Source of the DNA: an uncultured Clostridia bacterium | GTDB taxonomy: Bacteria > Bacillota > Clostridia > Christensenellales > DTU072 | Direction of reading: 5' to 3' | DNA length: 34,892 bases | Assembly (NCBI GenBank): GCA_944372095.1 | Contig: CALVYG010000014.1 | Coordinates: forward strand, 1 to 34,892 | In this document: piece by piece, positions 21,402-30,453 of the stretch | Layout of the letters: the number at the start of each line of letters is the position of its first letter | Numbering within the stretch: the first letter of the stretch is position 1 | Program-made: the position numbers and the translations under genes | Notes under the pieces: generated by a model | What the model was told of the DNA's origin: nothing | Seen by the model: only the letters and a program-made list of their open reading frames with translations | The model's database searches: none

Positions 21402-23784
21402 ATTCTTCCACTGCTCTGTCCGAAGCAAAGAATCCTGCCTTTGCGATATTGACAAGGCTCATTCTTCCCCAACGGTATTTATCGAGGTACGCGCCGTTTA
21501 CTCTGTTTTGCGCGTCACAGTAACTTGCAAAGTCGGCAAGACACATATACGGGTCGGCCTGTCCGCCGCGGCCTATCGTAAGCGAATCGGCTATTTCCGA
21601 AAAACTTACGTCTCCTATCCCCGCTCTCATTCTGTCTATTATTGCCTTTATCCGCCTGTCGGATGCGTAATACGTCGTAGGATTATACCCTTGCTTGTAC
21701 AGCCTGTCCACTTCGTCCGCAAGCAACCCGAATATGAATATGTTTTCGTCGCCCACTCTTTCGTGTATCTCGACGTTCGCTCCGTCCATAGTTCCTATCG
21801 TCACCGCTCCGTTTATCATGAATTTCATATTCCCGGTTCCGCTCGCTTCTTTACCCGCTATCGATATCTGTTCGCTTACGTCGCTTGCAGGCATTATTAT
21901 TTCGGCAAGCGATACGCGGTAGTTTTCCAAAAACACGACTTTCAGCTTATCGTTGATTGTTTTGTCGTTGTTCACCACGTCGCCTATCGTGCAGATTAAA
22001 CGTATTATCTGCTTCGCCATATAATAACTGCTCGCCGCTTTCGCTCCGAATATGAATGTCCTCGGCACTATATCGAGGTTCGGATTTTCTTTAAGCCTGT
22101 TATATAAATCGAGTATATGCAGCGCGTTCAGAAGCTGTCTCTTGTATTCGTGCAGTCTCTTTACCTGTACGTCGAATATACTGTCGGGATTTACGATGAC
22201 TCCGTTTGCCGATTTTATATATTCCGCAAGCGCGTTCTTGTTCGCTTTCTTTATTTCGAACAACTTGTCTATCGCCGCGTGATTGTTCTGATATTTAAGC
22301 AGCTTTTCCAACTCGTCCGCATTTTTTATCCACCCCGAACCGATTGTATCGTTAAGGAAAGACGCAAGTTTCGGATTCGCTTCTCCGACCCATCTGCGGT
22401 GCGTGATACCGTTCGTTACGTTCGTGAATTTTTCCGGCGCTATTTTATAATAATCGGCAAATACGCTCTCGGTAAGAATGTTGCTGTGCAGCTGCGATAC
22501 GCCGTTTATCGTATGCGACGCCGCCAGACACATATTCGCCATACGGATTACTCCGTCGCCCATTATGGCGTTTCGGGATATTTTATCCCATTGATTGGGA
22601 TACGCTTCCCATAATTTCGCACAGAACCGTTGATTTATCTCGCATACTATCTGATATATTCTCGGCAATAGCGTTCTGAATAAATCCTGCGGCCATACTT
22701 CAAGCGCTTCCTGCATTACCGTATGGTTCGTGTAAGATATCGTTTCCGTGATTATCTTCCACGCGTCGTCCCACGAATATCCGTATTCGTCGAGAAGTAT
22801 CCTCATAAGTTCGGGTATGCACAACGTCGGATGCGTATCGTTGATGTGTATTGCTATTCTGTCGGGCAGATTATCAAGGCTTTCGTTATGAATAAGATGC
22901 TTTTTCAGAATACTCTGTATGCTTGCGCTTACAAAGAAATATTGCTGTTTTAATCTCAGCGATTTCCCTTCGTAATGATTGTCCGCCGGATAAAGTACTT
23001 TACTTATGGCTTCCGCCATTGCTTTCGCTTCGATTGCTTTAACGTATTCGCCCCTGCTGAACAACGCCATATCGAACCCGACAGGCGCTCTCGCGCTCCA
23101 TAATCTCAATACGTTGACGGCGTCGCTGTCGTATCCCGTTACGTTCATATCGTACGGAACCGCGAGTATGGTCGTTGCGCCCGTCTGATTTACTTTAAGT
23201 TTTCCGCTTGACCAGTCCTCCTCCACTCTTCCGCCGAATTTAACCTCGAAAGTGTCTTCTTCGCGCGGATTAAGCCATACGTCGCCGCCTTTAAGCCATT
23301 CGTCGGGCATTTCCATCTGCCACCCGTCTACGATTTTCTGTTTGAAAATTCCGTAGTCGTATCTGATACTGAACCCGCCGGCGGCATATCCGCAACTCGT
23401 AAGACTGTCCATATACGCCGCGGCAAGTCTGCCCAGTCCGCCGTTTCCCAGTCCCGCGTCCGGCTCTATCGCCATTAGGTTTTCTATGTTGAATCCCATA
23501 TCTTTTATCGCGTCCGTCGCAACCTTTAACATGCCCGTATTATACAGGTGGTTTCTGAGCGACCTCCCGAGCAGGAATTCCATAGACATATAGTATATCT
23601 GTTTCTTTCCCTGTGAGCGGACTTTGTTTTTGAACTCCACTCTCTTTTGTGTTATCAAATCTTTCGTCACAAGACATAACGCCCTGTACATAATTTGTTC
23701 GCTTGCTTCACTGTATCTTACTCCGAACATCTTGGCAAGTTTGAGTTCGATAAGCGAACGGAATTCTTTTTTACTGATTTCCAT
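21367..23784 (-). CDS. glgP: Glycogen/starch/alpha-glucan phosphorylase
   Basis: GlgP releases glucose 1-phosphate from glycogen ends using inorganic phosphate and pyridoxal phosphate. The 805-residue length is typical. It opens with a VRYSEASEQIMYRALCLV segment, has YYMSMEFLLGRSLRNHL, GNGGLGRLAA, HINDTHPTL, NVTNGITHRRW and the PLP-lysine region EASGTGNMKFMINGAVTIGT. SD AAAGGAG precedes ATG 23784. It follows glgA by 21 bp. Confidence 0.97.
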   Translation of the reverse strand: MEISKKEFRSLIELKLAKMFGVRYSEASEQIMYRALCLVTKDLITQKRVEFKNKVRSQGKKQIYYMSMEFLLGRSLRNHLYNTGMLKVATDAIKDMGFNIENLMAIEPDAGLGNGGLGRLAAAYMDSLTSCGYAAGGFSIRYDYGIFKQKIVDGWQMEMPDEWLKGGDVWLNPREEDTFEVKFGGRVEEDWSSGKLKVNQTGATTILAVPYDMNVTGYDSDAVNVLRLWSARAPVGFDMALFSRGEYVKAIEAKAMAEAISKVLYPADNHYEGKSLRLKQQYFFVSASIQSILKKHLIHNESLDNLPDRIAIHINDTHPTLCIPELMRILLDEYGYSWDDAWKIITETISYTNHTVMQEALEVWPQDLFRTLLPRIYQIVCEINQRFCAKLWEAYPNQWDKISRNAIMGDGVIRMANMCLAASHTINGVSQLHSNILTESVFADYYKIAPEKFTNVTNGITHRRWVGEANPKLASFLNDTIGSGWIKNADELEKLLKYQNNHAAIDKLFEIKKANKNALAEYIKSANGVIVNPDSIFDVQVKRLHEYKRQLLNALHILDLYNRLKENPNLDIVPRTFIFGAKAASSYYMAKQIIRLICTIGDVVNNDKTINDKLKVVFLENYRVSLAEIIMPASDVSEQISIAGKEASGTGNMKFMINGAVTIGTMDGANVEIHERVGDENIFIFGLLADEVDRLYKQGYNPTTYYASDRRIKAIIDRMRAGIGDVSFSEIADSLTIGRGGQADPYMCLADFASYCDAQNRVNGAYLDKYRWGRMSLVNIAKAGFFASDRAVEEYAKRIWNLEKV

Positions 23785-23805
23785 TAACCTGTTCTGCTCC
23801 TTTAT

Positions 23806-25230
23806 TTATTGAATTAATCCTTTGTATAAATCTATATATTGTTTTGCCGAGGCTTTCCAGCTATAATCTCCGCTCATCGCGTTCTTCATACACGCATTCC
23901 ATTCCTCTTTGTTGTAATACGTTCCGACCGCTCTGTGAATAGCGTCAAGCATATCGTACGCATTATACGTCTTAAATGTGAATCCTCTTCCGCTTTTTTC
24001 TACCGGATTGAACGGAATTACGGTATCTTTCAATCCGCCCGTCTCCCTTACTATCGGTATGCTGCCGTAACGCATCGCTATAAGCTGACTTAATCCGCAC
24101 GGCTCGAATTTACTCGGCATAAGGAACATATCGCTTCCCGCGTATATTTTGCTCGCAATGTCCGCCGAAAAATTGATTATCGCTACAAGCTTGTTGCCGT
24201 ATCTTCTCGCAAGTTCCCTTAACGCCGTTTCGTATTTCCAGTCGCCGGTGCCGATTACCACCATCTGTATGTCCATTGATAATATTTCTTCTATTACTTC
24301 CATCACAAGGTCCATACCTTTCTGATTGGTAAGCCGCGTAACCATTCCGATAAGCGGTTTGTCGCATTCGGGAAGATTTACCATCTGCTGCAATCCGTGT
24401 TTATTCTCTTTTTTCGCTTTTTCGGCGTTTGACGCCGTGTAATTTGCAAACAACGCTTTGTCTTTTGCGGGATTGAATAAATCCGTATCGATTCCGTTTA
24501 CTATTCCGCAAAGTTTATACGAACGCTGATTGAGAATATGTTCCAGTCCGTATGCATAGTACGGATTAAGTATTTCCTGCGCGTAAGTATTGCTTACGGT
24601 AGTCACTTTATCCGCACATTCTATTCCGCCTTTAAGCATATTTGCACAGTTTTTATACTCGACTCTGCTTGCCATTTCGTCGGGAATTCCGAAAACGTCG
24701 GAAATACAGCATTTATCCATATTTCCCTGAAATTCTATGTTATGAATGGTAAGAACCGTACGCATGAACGTGTACCCTTCCGCTCCGCGGTAGAACGCGT
24801 CGAGATATACCGGTATAAGCGCTGTCTGCCAGTCGTTACAGTGGATTATTTCGGGCATAAATCCAATCATCGGCAACACTTCGAGAACGGCTTTCGAAAA
24901 GAAAGAAAATCTTTCTCCGTCATCGTAATGTCCGTAAATCGTACTGCGCTTGAAATAATATTCGTTATCGATAAAATAATAGGTAACTCCGCCGTAAACG
25001 CATTCGAAAACGCCCGCATACTGCTGTCTCCAACCGAGAGGCACGACTTTTGACCCGATGAACTGCATTGTCTGACGGAAATCGTTGCTTATCCCTTCGT
25101 AAAGGGGCATAATCACGCGTACGTCCTGTTTCGCCTTATTGAGCGCAAGAGGAAGTGCCGCCGCAACGTCTCCCAATCCGCCCGTTCTCATAAAGGGACC
25201 TGCTTCGCTCGTCGCAAATAATATTTTCAT
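23806..25230 (-). CDS. glgA: Glycogen synthase
   Basis: GlgA extends alpha-1,4-glucan from ADP-glucose. The 474-residue GT5 protein has the N-terminal donor loop SEAGPFMRTGGLGDV (residues 8-22; the common KxGGL motif reads RTGGL here), HCNDWQTALIP, TIHNIEFQG, and in the C-terminal domain GMVTRLTNQKGMDLV and PSKFEPCGLSQLIAMRYGSIPIVRETGGLKDTV. SD AAGGAGG precedes ATG 25230; 13 bp separate it from glgD. Confidence 0.97.
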   Translation of the reverse strand: MKILFATSEAGPFMRTGGLGDVAAALPLALNKAKQDVRVIMPLYEGISNDFRQTMQFIGSKVVPLGWRQQYAGVFECVYGGVTYYFIDNEYYFKRSTIYGHYDDGERFSFFSKAVLEVLPMIGFMPEIIHCNDWQTALIPVYLDAFYRGAEGYTFMRTVLTIHNIEFQGNMDKCCISDVFGIPDEMASRVEYKNCANMLKGGIECADKVTTVSNTYAQEILNPYYAYGLEHILNQRSYKLCGIVNGIDTDLFNPAKDKALFANYTASNAEKAKKENKHGLQQMVNLPECDKPLIGMVTRLTNQKGMDLVMEVIEEILSMDIQMVVIGTGDWKYETALRELARRYGNKLVAIINFSADIASKIYAGSDMFLMPSKFEPCGLSQLIAMRYGSIPIVRETGGLKDTVIPFNPVEKSGRGFTFKTYNAYDMLDAIHRAVGTYYNKEEWNACMKNAMSGDYSWKASAKQYIDLYKGLIQ

Positions 25231-25243
25231 TTTTCTGCCCTCC

Positions 25244-26356
25244 TTATACGGTTTTTCCTTTTACTATCACTATCGGATACGTCACGAATCCGCTTATCTC
25301 TCTGTTTTCGCTTATCGTAACGTCTTTATCGGTAATTGCGTATTTCAATGAAGAATTCTTCCCTATTATACCGTTTTCCATTACTATCGAATTTTTAACC
25401 ACCGCGCCTTCTTCGACTTTTACGTTACGGAAGAGTATCGAATTTTCCACCGTTCCGCTTATGACGCAACCGTCGGCAAGGAGCGAATTCGTCACTTTCG
25501 CACCGTTTTTATAAACCGTAGGCACGCTGTCTTTTACTTTCGTATAAATCGGGTCGTCACCGTCGAACAGTTCTTCCCTGACTTCGTTTTTAAGAAGGTT
25601 CATACTTTCGGCATAATAAGTCTTAACGTCGTCCACAATCGCCGCATACGCGTCGAGTTTATAGGCATATACGCTCTTTTCTTCCACGAGTTTGAACAAT
25701 ATGTCTTTTTCAAAATCAACCTGTCCGCGCGCATACGCTTTTTTCACGAGTTCGAGCAACAGATTTTTCTCGATTATGTAACTGTTAAGAGAAATTTCTT
25801 TTTCCTCGCTTCCCGAAATTTCGGTTTCGTAAACGTCGGTAACAAGGTCGTCCTCTCCGCGCTCTATTACTATTCTCCTTGACGTAGTCGTAAACCCGTC
25901 GTGACAGAGAACGGTTAATTTTGCTCCGCTGTTAACGTGTTTTTCGTAAACGTCTTCATAATCGATATTGGCGGCTATGTTGCAGTTCGCTATTACGACA
26001 TATTCTTCCTTCGCCTTGGTAAGGAAGCTCATAATGCTGTAAAGCGCTTCGATTTTTCCCTTGTAAACGTCGGAAGAATTATTATAGACAAAAGGCGGGA
26101 ATACGCTTATCCCTGCGTTTTTTCTGTTCAAATCCCAATCTCTTCCCTGACGGATATGGTCCATAAGAGACTGATATTTACTGCTGGTAATAATCCCGAT
26201 TTGCGTAATTCCGCTGTTGACGAGGTTGCTCAGCGTAAAATCTATAAGACGGTATCTTCCGCCGAACGGTAACGACGCCGTCGTTCTGTGCAGGGTAAGT
26301 TCGTTGAGTTTACTTTCGTTCCCGGAAGCAAACAATACGCTCATCATATTATTCAT
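25244..26356 (-). CDS. glgD: Glucose-1-phosphate adenylyltransferase, regulatory-type subunit GlgD
   Basis: GlgD is a GlgC paralog that forms a mixed enzyme with GlgC. The 370-residue protein keeps the fold (PFGGRYRLIDFTLSNLVNSGI, left-handed beta-helix repeats at the C-terminus). It lacks the catalytic GGQGTRL loop (here SGNESKLNE) and the catalytic Asp motif, which reads ANCNIAANI where GlgC has LSGDHIYKM. It is therefore probably non-catalytic. Its ATG shares one base with the glgC stop (TAATG), with GGAGG nine bases upstream. Confidence 0.95.
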   Translation of the reverse strand: MNNMMSVLFASGNESKLNELTLHRTTASLPFGGRYRLIDFTLSNLVNSGITQIGIITSSKYQSLMDHIRQGRDWDLNRKNAGISVFPPFVYNNSSDVYKGKIEALYSIMSFLTKAKEEYVVIANCNIAANIDYEDVYEKHVNSGAKLTVLCHDGFTTTSRRIVIERGEDDLVTDVYETEISGSEEKEISLNSYIIEKNLLLELVKKAYARGQVDFEKDILFKLVEEKSVYAYKLDAYAAIVDDVKTYYAESMNLLKNEVREELFDGDDPIYTKVKDSVPTVYKNGAKVTNSLLADGCVISGTVENSILFRNVKVEEGAVVKNSIVMENGIIGKNSSLKYAITDKDVTISENREISGFVTYPIVIVKGKTV

Positions 26357-27558
26357 TATTTGTTACCTCCCTTCATCTCTCCTTCCTTGACAACGCTGTT
26401 TTTCGGCAGTTCGGTTTCAGGCGCGACAACGGCAATTTTCCATTCCCCGCCTTCCGGACCGTCCTGCGGCGCTCCTATTACGCAGTTGTTCCCCACAACG
26501 GTATTCCATCCGACTATCGAATGACATACCCTTGCGTTTTCTCCTATTTTCGCGTGCGGCATTATAATCGAATCCTTTATTTCCGCTCCTTTCGAAATTT
26601 TTGCGCCGTAGTATATTACGGAATTGGTTATTTTTCCGTCAATATAGCAACCTTCGCTGACTATCGAGTTGCTTAATTCGGCGTCATCGCCTATATATTG
26701 CGGCGGTTGCGCCGAATTCCTCGCGTATATTTTCCAGTTGCGGTCGTTTATTATCAATCCGCTTTCGGGGTTCAGCAAATCCATATTCGCTTCCCATAAC
26801 GAACTTATGGTTCCTACATCCTTCCAGTACCCGTCGAACTTATACGCAAACAGTCTTTGCTTATCTTCAAGCATCATCGGAATTATGTTTTTACCGAAAT
26901 CGTTGCTGCTGTTTTTGTTTTCCTCATCGCGGATAAGATAATCGCGAAGTTTTGCCCACGAGAATATGTAAATTCCCATACTTGCTTTCGTGCTCTTGGG
27001 ATGTCTCGGTTTTTCTTCGAATTCGTAAACGCTTCCGTCGGGATTGGTGTTCATTATTCCGAATCTGCTTGCTTCCTCTATGCTCACGTCAAGAACGGCT
27101 ATCGTGCAGTCCGCTTCGTTTTTCTTATGGAAATCAAGCATTTCCGAATAATCCATTTTGTAAATATGGTCGCCGGAAAGTATCAGAACGTAATCGGGGT
27201 CGTATCTGTCGATAAAATTGATATTCTGATAAATCGCATTAGCCGTTCCCTTATACCATTCGCCCGATTTGCCTCTTTGGTAAGGCGGCAGAACGAACGC
27301 GCCTCCGTTGAGCCTGTCAAGGTCCCACGGCTGTCCGTTTCCGATATATTGGTTCAGCTCAAACGGCTGATACTGTGTAAGTACACCGATAGTGTCGATA
27401 CCCGAATTGATGGTATTGGAAATCGGAAAATCGATAATACGGTATTTGCCTCCGAAAGGCACCGCCGGTTTTGCCACTTCCTGCGTCAGCACGCCCAACC
27501 GCGTTCCCTGTCCGCCGGCCAACAGCATCGCCACACACTCTTTTTTTGTGCTTTGCAT
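26356..27558 (-). CDS. glgC: Glucose-1-phosphate adenylyltransferase
   Basis: GlgC makes ADP-glucose from ATP and glucose 1-phosphate, the committed step of glycogen synthesis. The 400-residue protein has [14 protein letters not shown] (residues 12-25), [49 protein letters not shown] and [11 protein letters not shown], followed by a C-terminal beta-helix. All catalytic elements are present, in contrast to GlgD. SD AAGGAGA precedes ATG 27558; 20 bp from glgB. Confidence 0.97.
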   Translation of the reverse strand: MQSTKKECVAMLLAGGQGTRLGVLTQEVAKPAVPFGGKYRIIDFPISNTINSGIDTIGVLTQYQPFELNQYIGNGQPWDLDRLNGGAFVLPPYQRGKSGEWYKGTANAIYQNINFIDRYDPDYVLILSGDHIYKMDYSEMLDFHKKNEADCTIAVLDVSIEEASRFGIMNTNPDGSVYEFEEKPRHPKSTKASMGIYIFSWAKLRDYLIRDEENKNSSNDFGKNIIPMMLEDKQRLFAYKFDGYWKDVGTISSLWEANMDLLNPESGLIINDRNWKIYARNSAQPPQYIGDDAELSNSIVSEGCYIDGKITNSVIYYGAKISKGAEIKDSIIMPHAKIGENARVCHSIVGWNTVVGNNCVIGAPQDGPEGGEWKIAVVAPETELPKNSVVKEGEMKGGNK

Positions 27559-27578
27559 AACAGTCTCCTTATTCGCTT

Positions 27579-29582
27579 TTATTTTTTTGTTTCACGTTTT
27601 GTTTTTGTATTTTTTGCGCTTTTGACGCTTTTTTTCTTTTTCCCTTTTCTTCCTTCTTCCTCGTCCTCGTCGACTATCACTTTGTCCTCGACAACGTATT
27701 CCTTGACGAGTTTTATAAACATCGCTCCTCCCGCAGGAATATCGAGCGTTATAGATTGCTTTTTTCCGTGGTTAGGCTCGTCTTTCGTTATCATTATACG
27801 ACCTTCTTCCGCTTTGCCTCCGTACTTTTTCCATTCGGAATTAAGTACTTCCGCGTATTCTCCGCATTTGTCCACTCCTATATCGTATTCTTTTCTCTCT
27901 TCCGGCGAGAAATTTCCGACAAATATCAGACTTTCACCGTCCTCCGCATATCTCGTAAACACAAGCACGTTCTGCGTATTGTCGTCCACAACCGTCCATT
28001 TGAATCCGTCGTAAGACGTATCCAACTCGTATAACGCTTTTTCTTTAAGGTAAAACCTGTTCAAATCTTTTATGTACTCGTTGAACTTGAAATGGGTTTC
28101 GTATCCTAAAAGGAACCAGTCAAGCTGTTTCTTGTAATCCCATTCTATGAACTGCCCGAATTCGTACCCCATAAAATTGAGTTTTTTCCCGGGATGCGCG
28201 ACCTGATAGGATATAAGAGTTTTCGCACCCGAGAACTTTTCTTCGTACGCGCCGGGAATTTTCCCTATAATACTCGACTTGCCGTGAACGACTTCGTCGT
28301 GCGAAAACGGCAGAATATAATTTTCGCTGAATGCGTAAGTAATTGAAAACGTAAGCTTGTTATGGGCGCCTTTACGGAAAAACGGGTCGATTTTGATATA
28401 ATCGAGAGTATCGTTCATCCAGCCCATATTCCATTTGAAATTGAATCCGAGCCCGCCGAAAGAAGGCGGCATCGTAACCATAGGGAAAGCGGTGCTTTCT
28501 TCGGCAATCATCATAACTCCGGGATGACGTGACAAAATCGCCTTATTGAGCGTCTGTAAAAAATAGACCGCTTCGAGGTTGTATTCGCCGCCGAATTCGT
28601 TCCGGCGCCATTCCCCGTCCTTGCGGTCGTAGTTAAGATAAAGCATACTTGCAACGGCGTCCAGGCGCATTCCGTCTATATGGTAATTGCTGACCCAGAA
28701 ATCAACCGCGCTTATAAGAAAGCTTCTCACCTGCGGTTTATTGAAATCGTATACGCGCGTCCCCCAGCCTTTATGTTCCTGCTTATAAATATCGTCGTAT
28801 TCGTAAAGACAAGTCCCGTCGAATTCGTAAAGTCCGAACGCGTCTTTCGGGAAATGCGACAGCACGAAATCCATTATAACGCCTATCCCGGCTTCGTGGC
28901 ACGCGTTTACGAATTCCATAAAATCGTGGGGAGTTCCGTATCTCGACGTGGGCGCGAACAATCCCGTCGTCTGATACCCCCAGCTTCCTTCGTAAGGATA
29001 TTCCGTGACCGGAAGCAGTTCTATATGCGTGTATCCCATATCCTTCACATAAGAAACGAGTTCCTTTGTAAGGGATTTATAAGAATACGGACTTCCGTCG
29101 TCGTAAATACGCCAGCTTCCCAGATGTACTTCGTAAATATTCATCGGACTGCGGTAAACGTTGCGGGTTTTACGCTCTTTAATGTATTCGTCGTCCGTCC
29201 ATTCGAAGCCGTTTATGTCGTAAACCTTACTCGCGTTTGCCGGCATTGTTTCCGAATGCGTCGCATACGGGTCGGATTTAAGTCTGATATCTCCGTTATC
29301 GCATTCTATGCTGAATTTGTAATTTGAAAAGCGTTTTACGCCTTTTACATAGGCTTCCCATATCCCCGACGCTCCAATCTGCTGCATAGGGTCTCTCGTT
29401 CTGTCCCAGTCGTTGTAATCTCCTACGACGGAAACGGATTTTGCGTTCGGCGCCCATACGCGGAACCGCCAGAATTTCTTTCCGTCTTTCTGTACGTAGC
29501 ACGGACAAAAAAACTTGTAACTTTCAAAATTGGTGCCTTCGTTGAAAAGATAAATCGGGTAATCATAGGTGTTTTTAGCCAT
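27579..29582 (-). CDS. glgB: 1,4-alpha-glucan branching enzyme
   Basis: GlgB adds alpha-1,6 branches. I start at ATG 29582 (SD AAGGAG), which overlaps the ispE stop by 8 bp, giving 667 residues. The N-terminal CBM48 region has [24 protein letters not shown]. The GH13 core has [28 protein letters not shown] (nucleophile Asp), [10 protein letters not shown] (acid Glu) and [12 protein letters not shown]. The last 30 or so residues form a highly charged tail (acidic DEDEEE, then Lys-rich) that is not part of the usual enzyme. Confidence 0.96.
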   Translation of the reverse strand: MAKNTYDYPIYLFNEGTNFESYKFFCPCYVQKDGKKFWRFRVWAPNAKSVSVVGDYNDWDRTRDPMQQIGASGIWEAYVKGVKRFSNYKFSIECDNGDIRLKSDPYATHSETMPANASKVYDINGFEWTDDEYIKERKTRNVYRSPMNIYEVHLGSWRIYDDGSPYSYKSLTKELVSYVKDMGYTHIELLPVTEYPYEGSWGYQTTGLFAPTSRYGTPHDFMEFVNACHEAGIGVIMDFVLSHFPKDAFGLYEFDGTCLYEYDDIYKQEHKGWGTRVYDFNKPQVRSFLISAVDFWVSNYHIDGMRLDAVASMLYLNYDRKDGEWRRNEFGGEYNLEAVYFLQTLNKAILSRHPGVMMIAEESTAFPMVTMPPSFGGLGFNFKWNMGWMNDTLDYIKIDPFFRKGAHNKLTFSITYAFSENYILPFSHDEVVHGKSSIIGKIPGAYEEKFSGAKTLISYQVAHPGKKLNFMGYEFGQFIEWDYKKQLDWFLLGYETHFKFNEYIKDLNRFYLKEKALYELDTSYDGFKWTVVDDNTQNVLVFTRYAEDGESLIFVGNFSPEERKEYDIGVDKCGEYAEVLNSEWKKYGGKAEEGRIMITKDEPNHGKKQSITLDIPAGGAMFIKLVKEYVVEDKVIVDEDEEEGRKGKKKKSVKSAKNTKTKRETKK

Positions 29583-30384
29583 TTTGCTCCTTCTCGGCGT
29601 ATACGTCAAAACCCGACGCATACTGAAATAATTTTCTCGTTTTGTATATATAATCAGCCGGATTGGACTCCAATCCGAAAACCGCGCTGCCGCTGCCCGT
29701 CATTCCCGCCGTAAATCCCGCCTTTTCAAGGATACTTATACCTTTTTCAATCATCGGATTAAGCTGTTGCGCCGCATATCTCAACGCATTGAACGGCTTG
29801 GGAATCATGCCTGTTAAAAGTTCTTTAAGGAACGCGTCCACATCTCCGTTTTCCCCGCCCGTTTCGTCGTACAGCCTGTAACACTCGCCCGTATTTACCG
29901 TTCCGCTAGGAACCAAAACGGTTTTCAGAAGAGGCGGCAGGGAAAGAGGGGTACACACCTCGCCCGTTCCGGACACGCGCGCCGCTCCGCCAAAGTAAAA
30001 ATACGGTACGTCGCTCCCTATTGAAACAAGCAAACGCGGGTCAATTCCTCCGATACGGTACAAAGCGTCGAGCGCGCGTGCAACCGCGCCGGCGTCGGCG
30101 CTTGACCCGCCGAGCCCGGCGCCCTCGGGAATTCTTTTTTCTATAAGAATCCGTGCGCCTCCCGTTCCGTAACGCCTTGATACCGCCTCCGCGACAGCCG
30201 CCGCCGTATCTCTTTCGTACTTTCTTCCGTCGGTATACGATACGCTTGTTTTTTCCGATTTTTCAACGTAAATTATGTCTTTTATCCCCGCCGGAACAAA
30301 TATACTGTCGATGATATGTCTGTTCCCGTCGGTTCCCTTAATCGCAAGACATAAATTGAGTTTTGCTTCTGCCTCTACGCGCAT
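29575..30384 (-). CDS. ispE: 4-diphosphocytidyl-2-C-methyl-D-erythritol kinase
   Basis: IspE phosphorylates CDP-methylerythritol in the MEP isoprenoid pathway. The 269-residue GHMP kinase has the substrate motif VEAEAKLNLCLAI at the start, the ATP loop PEGAGLGGSSADAGAVARAL (residues about 88-107) and the C-terminal GMTGSGSAVFGL. No SD is visible before the ATG, and the promoter at 30392-30421 would start RNA within about two bases of the ATG, so the message may be leaderless. It heads the glycogen operon, an unusual partner. Confidence 0.93.
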   Translation of the reverse strand: MRVEAEAKLNLCLAIKGTDGNRHIIDSIFVPAGIKDIIYVEKSEKTSVSYTDGRKYERDTAAAVAEAVSRRYGTGGARILIEKRIPEGAGLGGSSADAGAVARALDALYRIGGIDPRLLVSIGSDVPYFYFGGAARVSGTGEVCTPLSLPPLLKTVLVPSGTVNTGECYRLYDETGGENGDVDAFLKELLTGMIPKPFNALRYAAQQLNPMIEKGISILEKAGFTAGMTGSGSAVFGLESNPADYIYKTRKLFQYASGFDVYAEKEQNG

Positions 30385-30391
30385 TTATTAT

Positions 30392-30421
30392 ATTATAATA
30401 ATATAAATCTTCCCTTGTCAA
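30392..30421 (-). promoter_or_regulatory. Promoter in front of ispE and the glg operon
   Basis: Minus strand TTGACA (30416-30421) and TATAAT (30392-30397), 18-bp spacer, both consensus. The -10 ends only seven bases before the ispE ATG. Confidence 0.8.
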
Positions 30422-30453
30422 CTGTTTTTTCTTCAGCCCCGTGTTCATGCTTT

